Positions 26,898 to 34,804 of a DNA stretch of 64,000 bases are shown here, piece after piece (position 1 is the stretch's first letter; every line of letters starts with the position of its first letter). This DNA is from Thalassomonas sp. RHCl1 (GTDB lineage Bacteria; Pseudomonadota; Gammaproteobacteria; Enterobacterales; Alteromonadaceae): assembly GCF_947387555.1 (NCBI RefSeq), contig NZ_CANDNZ010000001.1, forward strand, positions 620,001 to 684,000, given 5' to 3'. The notes under the pieces were generated by a model, which had not been told where the DNA came from, made no database searches, and saw only the letters and a program-made list of their open reading frames with translations. The position numbers and the translations under genes were made by a program.

Positions 26898-28172
26898 ATG
26901 GATGAAATCGAAACCTTAGTAAATAAGTTATATAAAACTCAGTCATCCAGGCTGCTTGCGGTACTGACACGTATTTTTGGTCCCCATAACTTATCTTTGG
27001 CTGAAGACGTGCTTCAGGAAGCTTTCAGTAAGGCTTTAATCCATTGGCGGAAGAAGTCATTACCGGATAATCCGCAAGCCTGGCTGATGCGCACGGCAAA
27101 AAACCAGGCACTCGATGTTATCAGGTCAAACAAAACTCGGTTGAAGTTTTCTGAAGAGTTATCGTTTTATCTGTCCAGTGAATGGACCTTGGACAATACC
27201 CTGGAGCAGGAATTTCAGGAAGAGAAAATAAAAGATGATCAGTTGCGTATGATTTTTATGTGCTGTCATGAAGATATCAAGCCGGAAAACCGCCTGCCTT
27301 TTATTTTAAAAACCTTATGTGGCTTCAGTATTCCTGCCGTCGCCAGGGCGTTAGTTTTGCCGGTAGCGACCGTGAAAAAGCGTTTATTGCGCACCCGTGA
27401 AAAATTAAAGAGCCATAGCTTTACCTTTCCCGAGCCGGAAAAATTAGCCCAGGCCATGGATACTGTGCATACCGTTTTATATTTATTTTTTAATGAAGGC
27501 TTTCACAGCTCTGACGGCAAACAAGCGATCAATATTGACTTTTGTCATGAAGCTATCGCTTTAGTCAATTTACTGGCTGACGAAGCTGATATGGTTAATC
27601 AGGATACCTTAGGTTTGCTGGCTCTGATGCATTTCCATCTTGCCCGGGCCGAATCTCGTCTGGATGTCGATGGAAATAATATTTCTATTGATTTACAAGA
27701 CAGGAGCCTGTGGGAGCAAAAACGCATTGCCCTTGCCAGTGGAATTTTATCTGCGGCATCTGCTGTCAGGGGCGGTGCTTCAGGCCGCTTTCTTATCGAA
27801 GCTCAAATTGCCCGTGAGCATTGCCTGTGCACTGACTTTAGTGAGACTGACTGGCCGGTGATTATTCGTTATTATCAGCAACTGATTGACATCACAGCTT
27901 CTCCTGTCGCCGAACTTAATCAGGCGGTTGCTATCGGTTATGCGGGCGACCTTAGTCAGGCGATAGAAAAGGTAGAAAAGCTGCAGCAGAACAAAATATT
28001 AAAACATTCGCACCTGCCGCCGGCGATACTGGCACATTTTAATGCCAAGGCGGGGAATGCCCAACAAGCCTATATCTTTGCTGAGCAGTCGATAAGTTTA
28101 GGCGGCACGCCACATGAGCAGCAACTAATGATGGCTCAGGTGGAGCGCCTGTTAAATGAAAGTAGCCAGTAA
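26898..28172 (+). CDS. ECF sigma factor with long C-terminal extension (ECF42-like)
   Basis: 424 residues. The first 170 carry sigma region 2 (LSLAEDVLQEAFSKALIHW, NPQAWLMRTAKNQALDVIRS) and region 4 (LPFILKTLCGFSIPAVARALVLPVATVKKRLLRTREKL). A 240-residue helical C-terminal part follows (HTVLYLFFNEGFHSS, ELNQAVAIGYAGDLSQAIEKVE) of the kind found in ECF sigma factors linked to YCII/DGPF proteins. Such factors lack a classic anti-sigma partner, and the extension itself is thought to regulate them. A DGPF-type gene lies convergent, its stop 3 bp away. The ATG sits just after a terminator and has no strong ribosome-binding site. Confidence 0.88.
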   Translation: MDEIETLVNKLYKTQSSRLLAVLTRIFGPHNLSLAEDVLQEAFSKALIHWRKKSLPDNPQAWLMRTAKNQALDVIRSNKTRLKFSEELSFYLSSEWTLDNTLEQEFQEEKIKDDQLRMIFMCCHEDIKPENRLPFILKTLCGFSIPAVARALVLPVATVKKRLLRTREKLKSHSFTFPEPEKLAQAMDTVHTVLYLFFNEGFHSSDGKQAINIDFCHEAIALVNLLADEADMVNQDTLGLLALMHFHLARAESRLDVDGNNISIDLQDRSLWEQKRIALASGILSAASAVRGGASGRFLIEAQIAREHCLCTDFSETDWPVIIRYYQQLIDITASPVAELNQAVAIGYAGDLSQAIEKVEKLQQNKILKHSHLPPAILAHFNAKAGNAQQAYIFAEQSISLGGTPHEQQLMMAQVERLLNESSQ

Positions 28173-28175
28173 ACG

Positions 28176-28529
28176 CTACTCGCCGATTTCCATCACTTCC
28201 CTGATTTCTATCGTGATATCCGGATAGTTGAAAATCGGGCATTCTTTGGCAAGGGCGATGGCTTCGGTTATATCCCCGGCTTTAACTATGGAGTAACCTG
28301 AAACCAGTTCTTTGATTTCGGCAGTGGAAAGGTCGGTGACAACGCCGTCTTTGGTTAATGTCTTGCCACAGTAGTGCAGCGGCGAACCTCCGGAAACTAA
28401 CTGGTCTTTTTGTTGCAGCATGCCCATCCAGGCACCCCAGCGCTCCATAGAAGCGGCCATTTCTTCCTGACTGGTGTTTTCCAGCCACTTAGGATCACCG
28501 CCTTTGTATATCAGCATAAAATCTTTCAT
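28176..28529 (-). CDS. YCII-related (DGPF-type) protein
   Basis: 117 residues, a small dimeric alpha/beta-barrel protein of the YCII family. It opens with KDFMLIYKGG, has MERWGAWMGMLQQKDQLVSGGSPL in the middle, and the DGPF region reads DGVVTDLSTAEIKELVSGYSIV, so the name-giving Pro-Phe is replaced by Val-Val. The C-terminus EAIALAKECPIFNYPDITIEIREV is typical. A ribosome-binding site (AAGGAG) precedes the ATG at 28529. The convergent sigma-factor neighbour is its usual genomic partner. The biochemical function is not known. Confidence 0.87.
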   Translation of the reverse strand: MKDFMLIYKGGDPKWLENTSQEEMAASMERWGAWMGMLQQKDQLVSGGSPLHYCGKTLTKDGVVTDLSTAEIKELVSGYSIVKAGDITEAIALAKECPIFNYPDITIEIREVMEIGE

Positions 28530-28719
28530 TCTTTATCTCCTTTGTAAGTTTAATTATCGATAAATTGCTACCGATACCCTGATGACGGATGAAGAAGAAA
28601 AAAGGAGACAATTATTACAATAAATTTTTTATTGGCTAAAAATGGCTGGGGTAGCAAAGTCTTTTTACACAGGAGTTATTGTTCTGTTGAAGGTATTAAT
28701 GCCCTGTGTTGCCTATAGG

Positions 28720-28762
28720 AACCGGCTACTGCTCAGGTCCGGGGCGCAATAGCCGGTTTTAT
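28720..28762 (+). terminator. Hairpin with T tail near the symE-like 3' end
   Basis: AACCGGCTACTG pairs with CAATAGCCGGTT, followed by TTTTATT, oriented for plus-strand transcripts. No plus-strand gene ends nearby, so it may end a small RNA from 28530-28720 or be read from the minus strand as the end of the symE-like message. Confidence 0.4.
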
Positions 28763-28765
28763 TCG

Positions 28766-29050
28766 TTAAGAAGTAGTTGCCTGACTGGGAGAGGCCAGGC
28801 TTGGCGTTATCCTTAGTCCGTCTTGATTAACAGTCACAGTGAGCTTTTGTCCTACGGTGAAACCGGCCTGAGTGAGCCACTTGCCTCTTAAGACGATATA
28901 AGGTTCAAGCACTACAGGCACATAGTTAAGGCCAACTCCGCGGGTTTTAGCGGCGGTCTCACAGATGGTTTCCAATACCGTAAGTTGGCGTGAGGCGGGA
29001 TATTTTACTTTTGCCGAGCCTGGCTCTGGCGTATGATTAAAATCAGCCAT
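28766..29050 (-). CDS. SymE-like toxin protein
   Basis: 94 residues. The core ISRO is VVLEPYIVLRGKWLTQAG, then FTVGQKLTVTVNQDGLRITP, which matches the SymE family: an AbrB-like fold, and in E. coli an SOS-induced toxin linked to RNA cleavage or nucleoid condensation. The N-terminal part (PASRQLTVLETICETAAKTRG) is typical of the SymE variants found in other gammaproteobacteria. E. coli symE is held down by an antisense RNA over its 5' end, and a candidate antisense RNA is described at 29045-29247. Toxicity here is an inference. Confidence 0.75.
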   Translation of the reverse strand: MADFNHTPEPGSAKVKYPASRQLTVLETICETAAKTRGVGLNYVPVVLEPYIVLRGKWLTQAGFTVGQKLTVTVNQDGLRITPSLASPSQATTS

Positions 29051-29247
29051 GATGAACTCCTTTAAAGTTCTTTATGGTTAGCAATCTCTGGGTGTGTTGT
29101 CACTCAGGGATTGCGGCTATTGTTACGGCGCTTTACGGGCGCGAATGGATAAAAATACTGGTGAAGGGGCCCTCCTTTGTTGCTCAGAGGCACCTTTAAT
29201 GAAAGACCAACTTACTGGATAAAGCAACAGTAAGTTGGTTGTTTTTT
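29045..29247 (+). ncRNA. Candidate antisense RNA over the symE-like 5' region (SymR-like)
   Basis: On the plus strand inside the 5' end of the symE-like gene there is a plausible promoter (TTGCCG at 29012-29017, TATGAT at 29033-29038, spacer 15). It would start transcription near 29045, opposite the toxin start codon. A 14 bp hairpin at 29081-29114 contains two positions that pair only as G-U on the plus-strand RNA and would be A-C mismatches on the other strand, which favours a plus-strand transcript. A strong terminator ends it at 29208-29247. It would cover the toxin start and leader. This is a prediction only. Confidence 0.38.
29208..29247 (+). terminator. Intrinsic terminator in the symE-like upstream region
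   Basis: Perfect 10 bp stem ACCAACTTAC / GTAAGTTGGT followed by TGTTTTTTA on the plus strand. No annotated plus-strand gene precedes it, so it supports an RNA gene in 29045-29207. Confidence 0.72.
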
Positions 29248-30073
29248 AGATTAATACCTGCAATAAACGAGGCTGGATATGTTATTTGTGAGTAATGGCA
29301 GGCCAGCACTGATAGCGGCCTGATTTCTGTGTTTAACTTCGGTTAAAAATGGGAGGGTTACCACCTGATAAAAGTGAGATTTTTTGTTTAAGGAAACGGG
29401 TAAGCGCTGAAGTATGGCAGTGGCGGGTGAAATCCCCGGCTTATGTAAAAACCGTGTTGGTTCTTGTTTAATTAAATCATCGGTTATCTCTTGTGGTTAT
29501 AAGCTTTACTCTTCGTGTAAAGGGCTCTTATTTTGGGCCTTAGTCATCTTGATATCGACATCATGTAAGGCATAGAGCCTGTTTTTGATATTTACTTGTA
29601 CATCATTGGCTTACATTTTTATGCTGCTATGGTCCCAACTCAACTGGTGGCCAATTCATGGGTTTTTTTCTAATTCTTTAACATTCAATACGATCAAGCG
29701 CTTTAATGGCATGCAGCTCATTCGCCATAGCAGTTAATTACACGGCATATCTGTTAAATGATGTGGTATATAACAGCGATTGCTACAGGCAGTATTTCAG
29801 GTTTGGTGAAAGATTTATTTGCCCGTCTTTATATTAGCGAAAAACAAAAAAGCAACAGGGCTTTATTACCAGCAATAAAGCTCAGAAGTTTAGTCAATTT
29901 TTATGCCAATAAGACACCCGCAGCTACCCCGGATGGGGAGGTCTTAATTCCGGAAAATTATAGTATAAAGGATGAGTTAATGATGGCGACAGACCTGAAT
30001 CAAAGCGGTGAAAGTCAATATTAATACCGGATTTAAGAACATAACGATAATTTACGTCACACAAGGGGAAATA
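29248..30073. other. Low-coding region between the symE-like gene and a PEP-CTERM gene
   Basis: About 825 bp with no convincing gene. On the minus strand, 29503-29610 encodes an open fragment (IKNRLYALHDVDIKMTKAQ...) that ends in a stop but lacks a start, perhaps a remnant of an unknown gene. On the plus strand there is one doubtful ORF (29758-30024). No tRNA, transposase or inverted repeat ends were seen. Confidence 0.5.
29758..30024 (+). CDS. Doubtful small ORF, 88 residues
   Basis: Open frame beginning MMWYITAIATGSISG and ending 49 bp before the next gene's start. There is no ribosome-binding site before the ATG and no family resemblance. It could be a gene fragment or chance. Confidence 0.2.
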   Translation: MMWYITAIATGSISGLVKDLFARLYISEKQKSNRALLPAIKLRSLVNFYANKTPAATPDGEVLIPENYSIKDELMMATDLNQSGESQY

Positions 30074-30754
30074 ATGAAATTCAAATACGTAAAATCAACT
30101 GCTGCGGCATTAGCATTGATACTGAGCAATATTGCCAATGCCGGTATTATTGTGCATACAGATGATTATATTGATGACACCAGCAGAGCTCACTTTAACG
30201 GATTTGAGTCAATGGTGATTGATAGTAGTGGACTTTTTACCGGGATCAATGGCCCTTATGTAGAAGATTTAATTCAGGTGGAGCAAATCAATGGCGAAAG
30301 TGGAGCTTATGGCGGGATTTGGGCAAACCATGACTGGGCCGGAGCGCAGGGGGATAGCAGCTGGTACCCTAGTGGTGGAGACTACGGTTATACCTCAATA
30401 ACCTTAAGCGATAGCTCTGATTTTGGCAGTGTCGGTTTCAATTTTGGTACCGGTGGTGTTTCCACCACGGAAATATTATTTGAGATCTATAATGACGGGT
30501 TATTAATCTTAAAAGGCAGCTCTGCCTTGTTCAAAGATTCGATAAATTACCTGGGTTTTAGTGGCGACAGCTTCGATGAAATCAGGGTAAAAGATAATTT
30601 TGGCGGTGCAAACTTTTATTCCGGCCGGCAAACCTTAGCTATTGATAATATTGAAATTGCCGGGAACCTGGCTGATGTACCTGAACCTTCTTCCCTTGCT
30701 ATATTTGCATTAGGCGTTATGGGGTTATTGTCACGCAGAGCCATAAAACAATAA
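30074..30754 (+). CDS. PEP-CTERM sorting domain protein
   Basis: 226 residues from the ATG at 30074, which follows AAGGGGAA; an upstream in-frame start at 30008 would bury the signal peptide. Signal peptide: STAAALALILSNIANAG. The body is rich in Gly, Asp and Ser with many beta-type repeats (SITLSDSSDFGSVGFNFGTG), consistent with an extracellular beta-sandwich. The end is a PEP-CTERM signal: VPEPSS, helix LAIFALGVMGLL, basic tail SRRAIKQ. It is the third member of this class in the window. An exosortase must be encoded elsewhere. Confidence 0.88.
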   Translation: MKFKYVKSTAAALALILSNIANAGIIVHTDDYIDDTSRAHFNGFESMVIDSSGLFTGINGPYVEDLIQVEQINGESGAYGGIWANHDWAGAQGDSSWYPSGGDYGYTSITLSDSSDFGSVGFNFGTGGVSTTEILFEIYNDGLLILKGSSALFKDSINYLGFSGDSFDEIRVKDNFGGANFYSGRQTLAIDNIEIAGNLADVPEPSSLAIFALGVMGLLSRRAIKQ

Positions 30755-31141
30755 AATTGCAGTACAGCGTTCCACAGGGCTGATTTTTCTCGTTTAAATT
30801 GAGCATTTTTTGCCTTCCGTTGTTGTTTAACATAACAGGTGGTGTCTGCTAATCATAGTTTTCATTTAACCATCGATTGTTGGAAAAGGGGATAGCCTTT
30901 GATGTGAGTGCCCCTTTTTATCTCCCTGGCGCGATATTATTTCCACGACATTTATTGTCATGCTGTTTTATTTCGCAATAGCGTTGCTTTCTCAGGGGGA
31001 ACGAAGCGGATTCCAAGGGTGAAAAATAGCTTAAAGTCAATAAGATAAGCTGGTGTCATGGAGTAATTCATGACGGATATGGTATAGGGGCTGAATTGTG
31101 CTAATTTTAGGTTAAGTCAGTGCGTATGTTATCGGGCAGCA
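30755..31141. other. Intergenic region before the TonB receptor gene
   Basis: 387 bp. It holds a terminator-like hairpin at 30891-30921 and otherwise nothing that I can assign. No clear promoter or Fur box for the receptor gene was found. Confidence 0.55.
30891..30921 (+). terminator. Terminator-like hairpin
   Basis: AAAAGGGG pairs with CCCCTTTTT across a 14-15 base loop, about 140 bp beyond the PEP-CTERM gene. Confidence 0.5.
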
Positions 31142-33136
31142 ATGAGAAACAAGGGCTTCACCTTTATATTGAGCGTTGCCGGTATGTGCTGTTCTATGCT
31201 TGTTGCCGGGCAGCAAAACACCGTTGATTTGGATAATAAATCCCTTTATTCATTATCGCTGGCACAGTTAATGGACATTAAGGTGACCACGGCCTCGAAG
31301 TTTGAAGAATCATTACACGACGCCCATGCCAGCGTATCCATTATCACCAGTGCGCAAATCGAGCAGTTTGGCGGACAAAATTTATATGAAATCCTTGAAA
31401 GGATTGTCTCCGTTAACAGTAACTTTGGCGTCTTGACCAGTATCAGTACCAGGGGCAGCAGACCCTGGATTTCCCTTTCTCAGCATTTAGGCCTGATTAA
31501 CGGCCGCCCGTTTGGCAACATGAGCGGCGCCCATAGTTTATATACTTCCATGCCCCTTAGTGCTGTCGAGCGGATTGAATATATCAGGGGACCGGGCTCG
31601 GTACTTTATGGCAGTAATGCCTACCAGGGGGTGTTTAATATTATTACTAAAAAAGCCAGGCGGGATGGCTGGCAGGCCTTGCAGAAATTAACCCTCGGCA
31701 GTTTTGATACTAAATTACTCGACGGCAGTTACCAGTACCGGCAGGATAACTTTGAGTTTGCTTTGAATATCTTATTCAATGATACCGGGGGCTGGTATGC
31801 AAAAATGTTTGATCCGGTTCAGTTGCAGACATATAGCCGAAAAGCCTTCCAGGAAGAGCAAACCTTTCATGTGCAGTTGGCGTATAAAGACCTGTCCTTC
31901 AGTTACTACGATAGCCGGCAAGAGCGCTTTGGCAATTACTGGGACGCGCCTGAGGAAAATTATATTCCCTGGTCAAAAGTGCATCCGGCACAATTTTTTA
32001 ACCTGAGCTATCACCATGAATTTAATAAACACTGGCGCCTGGAAAGCCATATCACTCATATCGAAAAAACCATGGAGTGGAGCAGCGACGGCGTAGCCGA
32101 TGAGTTCGTCAGGATCAAATCCCCGTTTAGCCTGAGTTTGTATGAAGTTAATGTCTTTGCCGAGCTGGCAAACAGTGCCAGCCTTATATCGGGGTTAAGC
32201 TATGAAAAGCGGAAGATCTTTGATGCAGCGACCATTCCCGACAGCAGCGAGGATTATGCCAGCCTCTATTTTCAATTTCAGCAACCATTTTACCATGCTT
32301 TTTCCTACAGCATTGCCGGTCAATATGTGACCTCACTTGATCTGCTGGGAGGGGCAGGCAATAAGTCAGATTTTGTGCCCAGGTTTGGTTTATTGTATGA
32401 CTTTGATGATAAGTGGGCGGTGAAATTCTTATATGGCCAGGCTTATCGTCAGCCGACTGCCGGGGAGCGCTCTATTGAAACCCCGGGGATACAAATGGGC
32501 AGCCCGGATCTCGACTCGGAGACAATTACCACCAAAGAAGTACAGCTATTTTACCGCGGGATAGACAGGTTGTTTACCCTGACTTACTACCACAGTGAAG
32601 AAAAGGATCTGATTTCACTGGTGCCGACCGGCGATCCTGCCTTTCCCCTGGCAAATAAAAATCAGGGACGCATGACTTCCCGGGGAGTCGAGCTGGAATT
32701 TAAATATGAAATCGATAATAACTGGTATCTGGAGTTTGCCGGGGCATGGCAAACAAATAAAGACGGCAACGGCGTTAACAATACCAACCTTGCCCCAAAC
32801 TATTCATGGAAGCTGGGTTTAGGTTATAACCTCAATACCTGGTCTTTCGGTTTGTACAACCTGCATTATTCCAATTACCACGATTCGATTCTCTTTGATG
32901 CTAACCGCGAACTGGTCAACCCGCCTGCCGAAGGTTTTGACTGGCTTACCTTAAAGGCGAGCAAGGAGCTGGCGCTATTTAACAACGGCTCCGCTTTGCG
33001 CTTGTCTTTGGAGCTGAAAAATATCCTGGATCAAGAGGTTTACCAGCCTAACGATACCCCGGTTTTTTACCCTATCAATACCTTGCCCGGCCGTGAGAGC
33101 AGCAGCGCATTTTTGAGCCTGAGTTATCAATATTAA
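31142..33136 (+). CDS. TonB-dependent receptor
   Basis: 664-residue outer-membrane receptor. Signal peptide at about 1-23. The plug domain spans about 45-170: KVTTASKFEESLHDAHASVSIITSAQIEQFGG, ISTRGSRPWISL, and the signature VERIEYIRGPGSVLYGSNAYQGVFNIITKKA. The remainder is a 22-strand-type barrel ending in an aromatic (LSLSYQY). The ligand is not evident; no iron, vitamin or sugar genes sit beside it. The next gene, on the other strand, is an SDR. Confidence 0.93.
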   Translation: MRNKGFTFILSVAGMCCSMLVAGQQNTVDLDNKSLYSLSLAQLMDIKVTTASKFEESLHDAHASVSIITSAQIEQFGGQNLYEILERIVSVNSNFGVLTSISTRGSRPWISLSQHLGLINGRPFGNMSGAHSLYTSMPLSAVERIEYIRGPGSVLYGSNAYQGVFNIITKKARRDGWQALQKLTLGSFDTKLLDGSYQYRQDNFEFALNILFNDTGGWYAKMFDPVQLQTYSRKAFQEEQTFHVQLAYKDLSFSYYDSRQERFGNYWDAPEENYIPWSKVHPAQFFNLSYHHEFNKHWRLESHITHIEKTMEWSSDGVADEFVRIKSPFSLSLYEVNVFAELANSASLISGLSYEKRKIFDAATIPDSSEDYASLYFQFQQPFYHAFSYSIAGQYVTSLDLLGGAGNKSDFVPRFGLLYDFDDKWAVKFLYGQAYRQPTAGERSIETPGIQMGSPDLDSETITTKEVQLFYRGIDRLFTLTYYHSEEKDLISLVPTGDPAFPLANKNQGRMTSRGVELEFKYEIDNNWYLEFAGAWQTNKDGNGVNNTNLAPNYSWKLGLGYNLNTWSFGLYNLHYSNYHDSILFDANRELVNPPAEGFDWLTLKASKELALFNNGSALRLSLELKNILDQEVYQPNDTPVFYPINTLPGRESSSAFLSLSYQY

Positions 33137-33213
33137 CCCGGTATAAATACCGGGCGTAGAAAGTAACTCAATAGCAGATGCTTGTGCTGATAAGGTTATC
33201 TTCTTTGGTAGCC

Positions 33214-33813
33214 TTATACGTAATCCGGTGCATCTAAAGTTTTGCCGTGCATGCTGCCGGTAATTGCGGCAACATAGGCTTTGGCGGTATCTTGTGCCGA
33301 CAGGCCGCCGTCGGTATCCATGCCCATCATCGCCATGGTCTCTTTGACAAATATCGGGGCAACGACATTAAAACGTATATTATCAAGCTCCAGTGCCGCC
33401 GCTTTTACATAGCTTTCCAGTGCGCCGTTCGCCATGCTGATAACAGCGCTGCCCGGCATAGGCTCGCGTGATAATACCCCGGAAGTCAAAGTGACTGAGC
33501 CGCCTTCGTTAAGATATTCTTTGCCTAAACGTATCAGGTTGATTTGCCCCATTAGTTTATTGTTAAGGGCAAGTTCATAGTCGGCATTGGTTAACTCGGT
33601 CAGCGGGGCAAAGTTTGCTAAACCTGCGCTGGAGACAATGGCGTCAACTTTGCCAACCTGTTCAAGCAGGGCGCTGATAGATGCCTGATTGCCGATATCG
33701 ACAGTAAAACCTTCGCCGGAATAATTGGCGGCGATAACTTCATGCTCCGAGCTAAGGGCTTTGCTGATTGCCTGGCCGATAGTACCGCTGGCGCCGATTA
33801 ATAAAATTTTCAT
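33214..33813 (-). CDS. Short-chain dehydrogenase/reductase
   Basis: 199 residues from the ATG at 33813 (TTGGAG 7 bp upstream; the frame also opens at a TTG at 33825). Rossmann start MKILLIGASGTIGQAISKAL (GxxGxxG), then VDAIVSSAGLANFAPL. The usual SDR Tyr-x3-Lys is replaced: after the TLTSGVLS Ser block comes ISMANGALESYVKAAALEL, so the Tyr position is occupied by Met or Asn. It therefore belongs to the short atypical SDR branch in which catalysis may differ. Divergent from a LysR gene, its likely regulator. Confidence 0.85.
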   Translation of the reverse strand: MKILLIGASGTIGQAISKALSSEHEVIAANYSGEGFTVDIGNQASISALLEQVGKVDAIVSSAGLANFAPLTELTNADYELALNNKLMGQINLIRLGKEYLNEGGSVTLTSGVLSREPMPGSAVISMANGALESYVKAAALELDNIRFNVVAPIFVKETMAMMGMDTDGGLSAQDTAKAYVAAITGSMHGKTLDAPDYV

Positions 33814-33907
33814 ATTTTTCTCCAAGTAAGAGGATTGTTTAACTTGAAATCAGTTTATTTAATCACTCTAATAAGAAAAATAACCTAAATGTGAAATGAT
33901 TATTCTC

Positions 33908-34804
33908 ATGAAGAGAAAGATAGATCTGTTAAAGGCGATGAAAACCTTTGTGCTGGTATTAGAAAAAGGCAGTTTCAGTGCGGCGTCACGCGAGTTAAAT
34001 ATAGTGGCCTCGGCAATCAGCAGGCAGGTTTCTGATTTGGAAGAGCATTTTTCCTGTCAGCTGTTATATCGCACCACCCGGGCAATGCAGTTAACGGCCG
34101 AGGGGCGCTACTACCTGGAACAGTTTAAAGATGTGCTCGCCCGTATGGAGAATCTTGAAGATCTTAGCCACCAGAGGCAGCAAAAAGTGGCGGGCAATAT
34201 CAGGATTTCTGCTCCCCGTGGCTCAGCGGGTTTAGGTTTTTTAAAAGCCGCCAGTGACTTTATGAAGTTACATCCACAAGTAAAAATCTCCTGGTTGTTT
34301 GTCAATCGCTTCGTCAATATGGTGGAAGAAGGCGTAGATCTTGCCATCCGGGTAGGGGAGTTGGCTGATTCGAGCTTTATTGCCCGGCGCTATGGCCAGG
34401 TGAAGGTGAATTTTGTCGCCAGTGAGCAGTATTTAAAAAATCGGGGCAGCCCGGGGTATCCGAAAGAGCTGCAACAGCATCAATGCATTGTTGACAGTTC
34501 CAACCGCCTGCCCGGGCGCTGGCGCTACCGGGAAGGCGGTAAAGAAGAGCTGGTTGCGGTCCACGCCTTTGTCGAGGCTAATGACGGCGATATCGTTGCC
34601 CGCCTGGCGGCAGACGGGCATGGTATTGCCTATCTGCCGAGCTTTTTAACCCAAGACTACCTGGATGCGGGCCAGCTGGTGCCCGTACTGCAAGACTATG
34701 CATTTGATGCTGCGCCTGTTTCCCTGGTATATCCGGCGAACCGCCTGATGAACCCCGCCTTAAATGCCCTGGTCAGTTATTTGCTCGAACATAAACCGGT
34801 TTAA
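33908..34804 (+). CDS. LysR family transcriptional regulator
   Basis: 298 residues from the ATG at 33908; an ATG at 33896 is also possible. Helix-turn-helix: VLEKGSFSAASRELNIVASAISRQVSDLEEHF. The effector domain (NIRISAPRGSAGLGFLKAASDFM) is of the CrgA/AaeR type. It starts 94 bp from the divergent SDR gene and probably controls it. Its 3' end overlaps the convergent RND pump gene by 32 bp. Confidence 0.92.
   Translation: MKRKIDLLKAMKTFVLVLEKGSFSAASRELNIVASAISRQVSDLEEHFSCQLLYRTTRAMQLTAEGRYYLEQFKDVLARMENLEDLSHQRQQKVAGNIRISAPRGSAGLGFLKAASDFMKLHPQVKISWLFVNRFVNMVEEGVDLAIRVGELADSSFIARRYGQVKVNFVASEQYLKNRGSPGYPKELQQHQCIVDSSNRLPGRWRYREGGKEELVAVHAFVEANDGDIVARLAADGHGIAYLPSFLTQDYLDAGQLVPVLQDYAFDAAPVSLVYPANRLMNPALNALVSYLLEHKPV

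Noticed and set aside
29503-29610. Minus-strand peptide-like fragment considered as a transposase remnant
   Set aside because: Too short to match a family from memory, no start and no inverted repeats; left as unexplained sequence.
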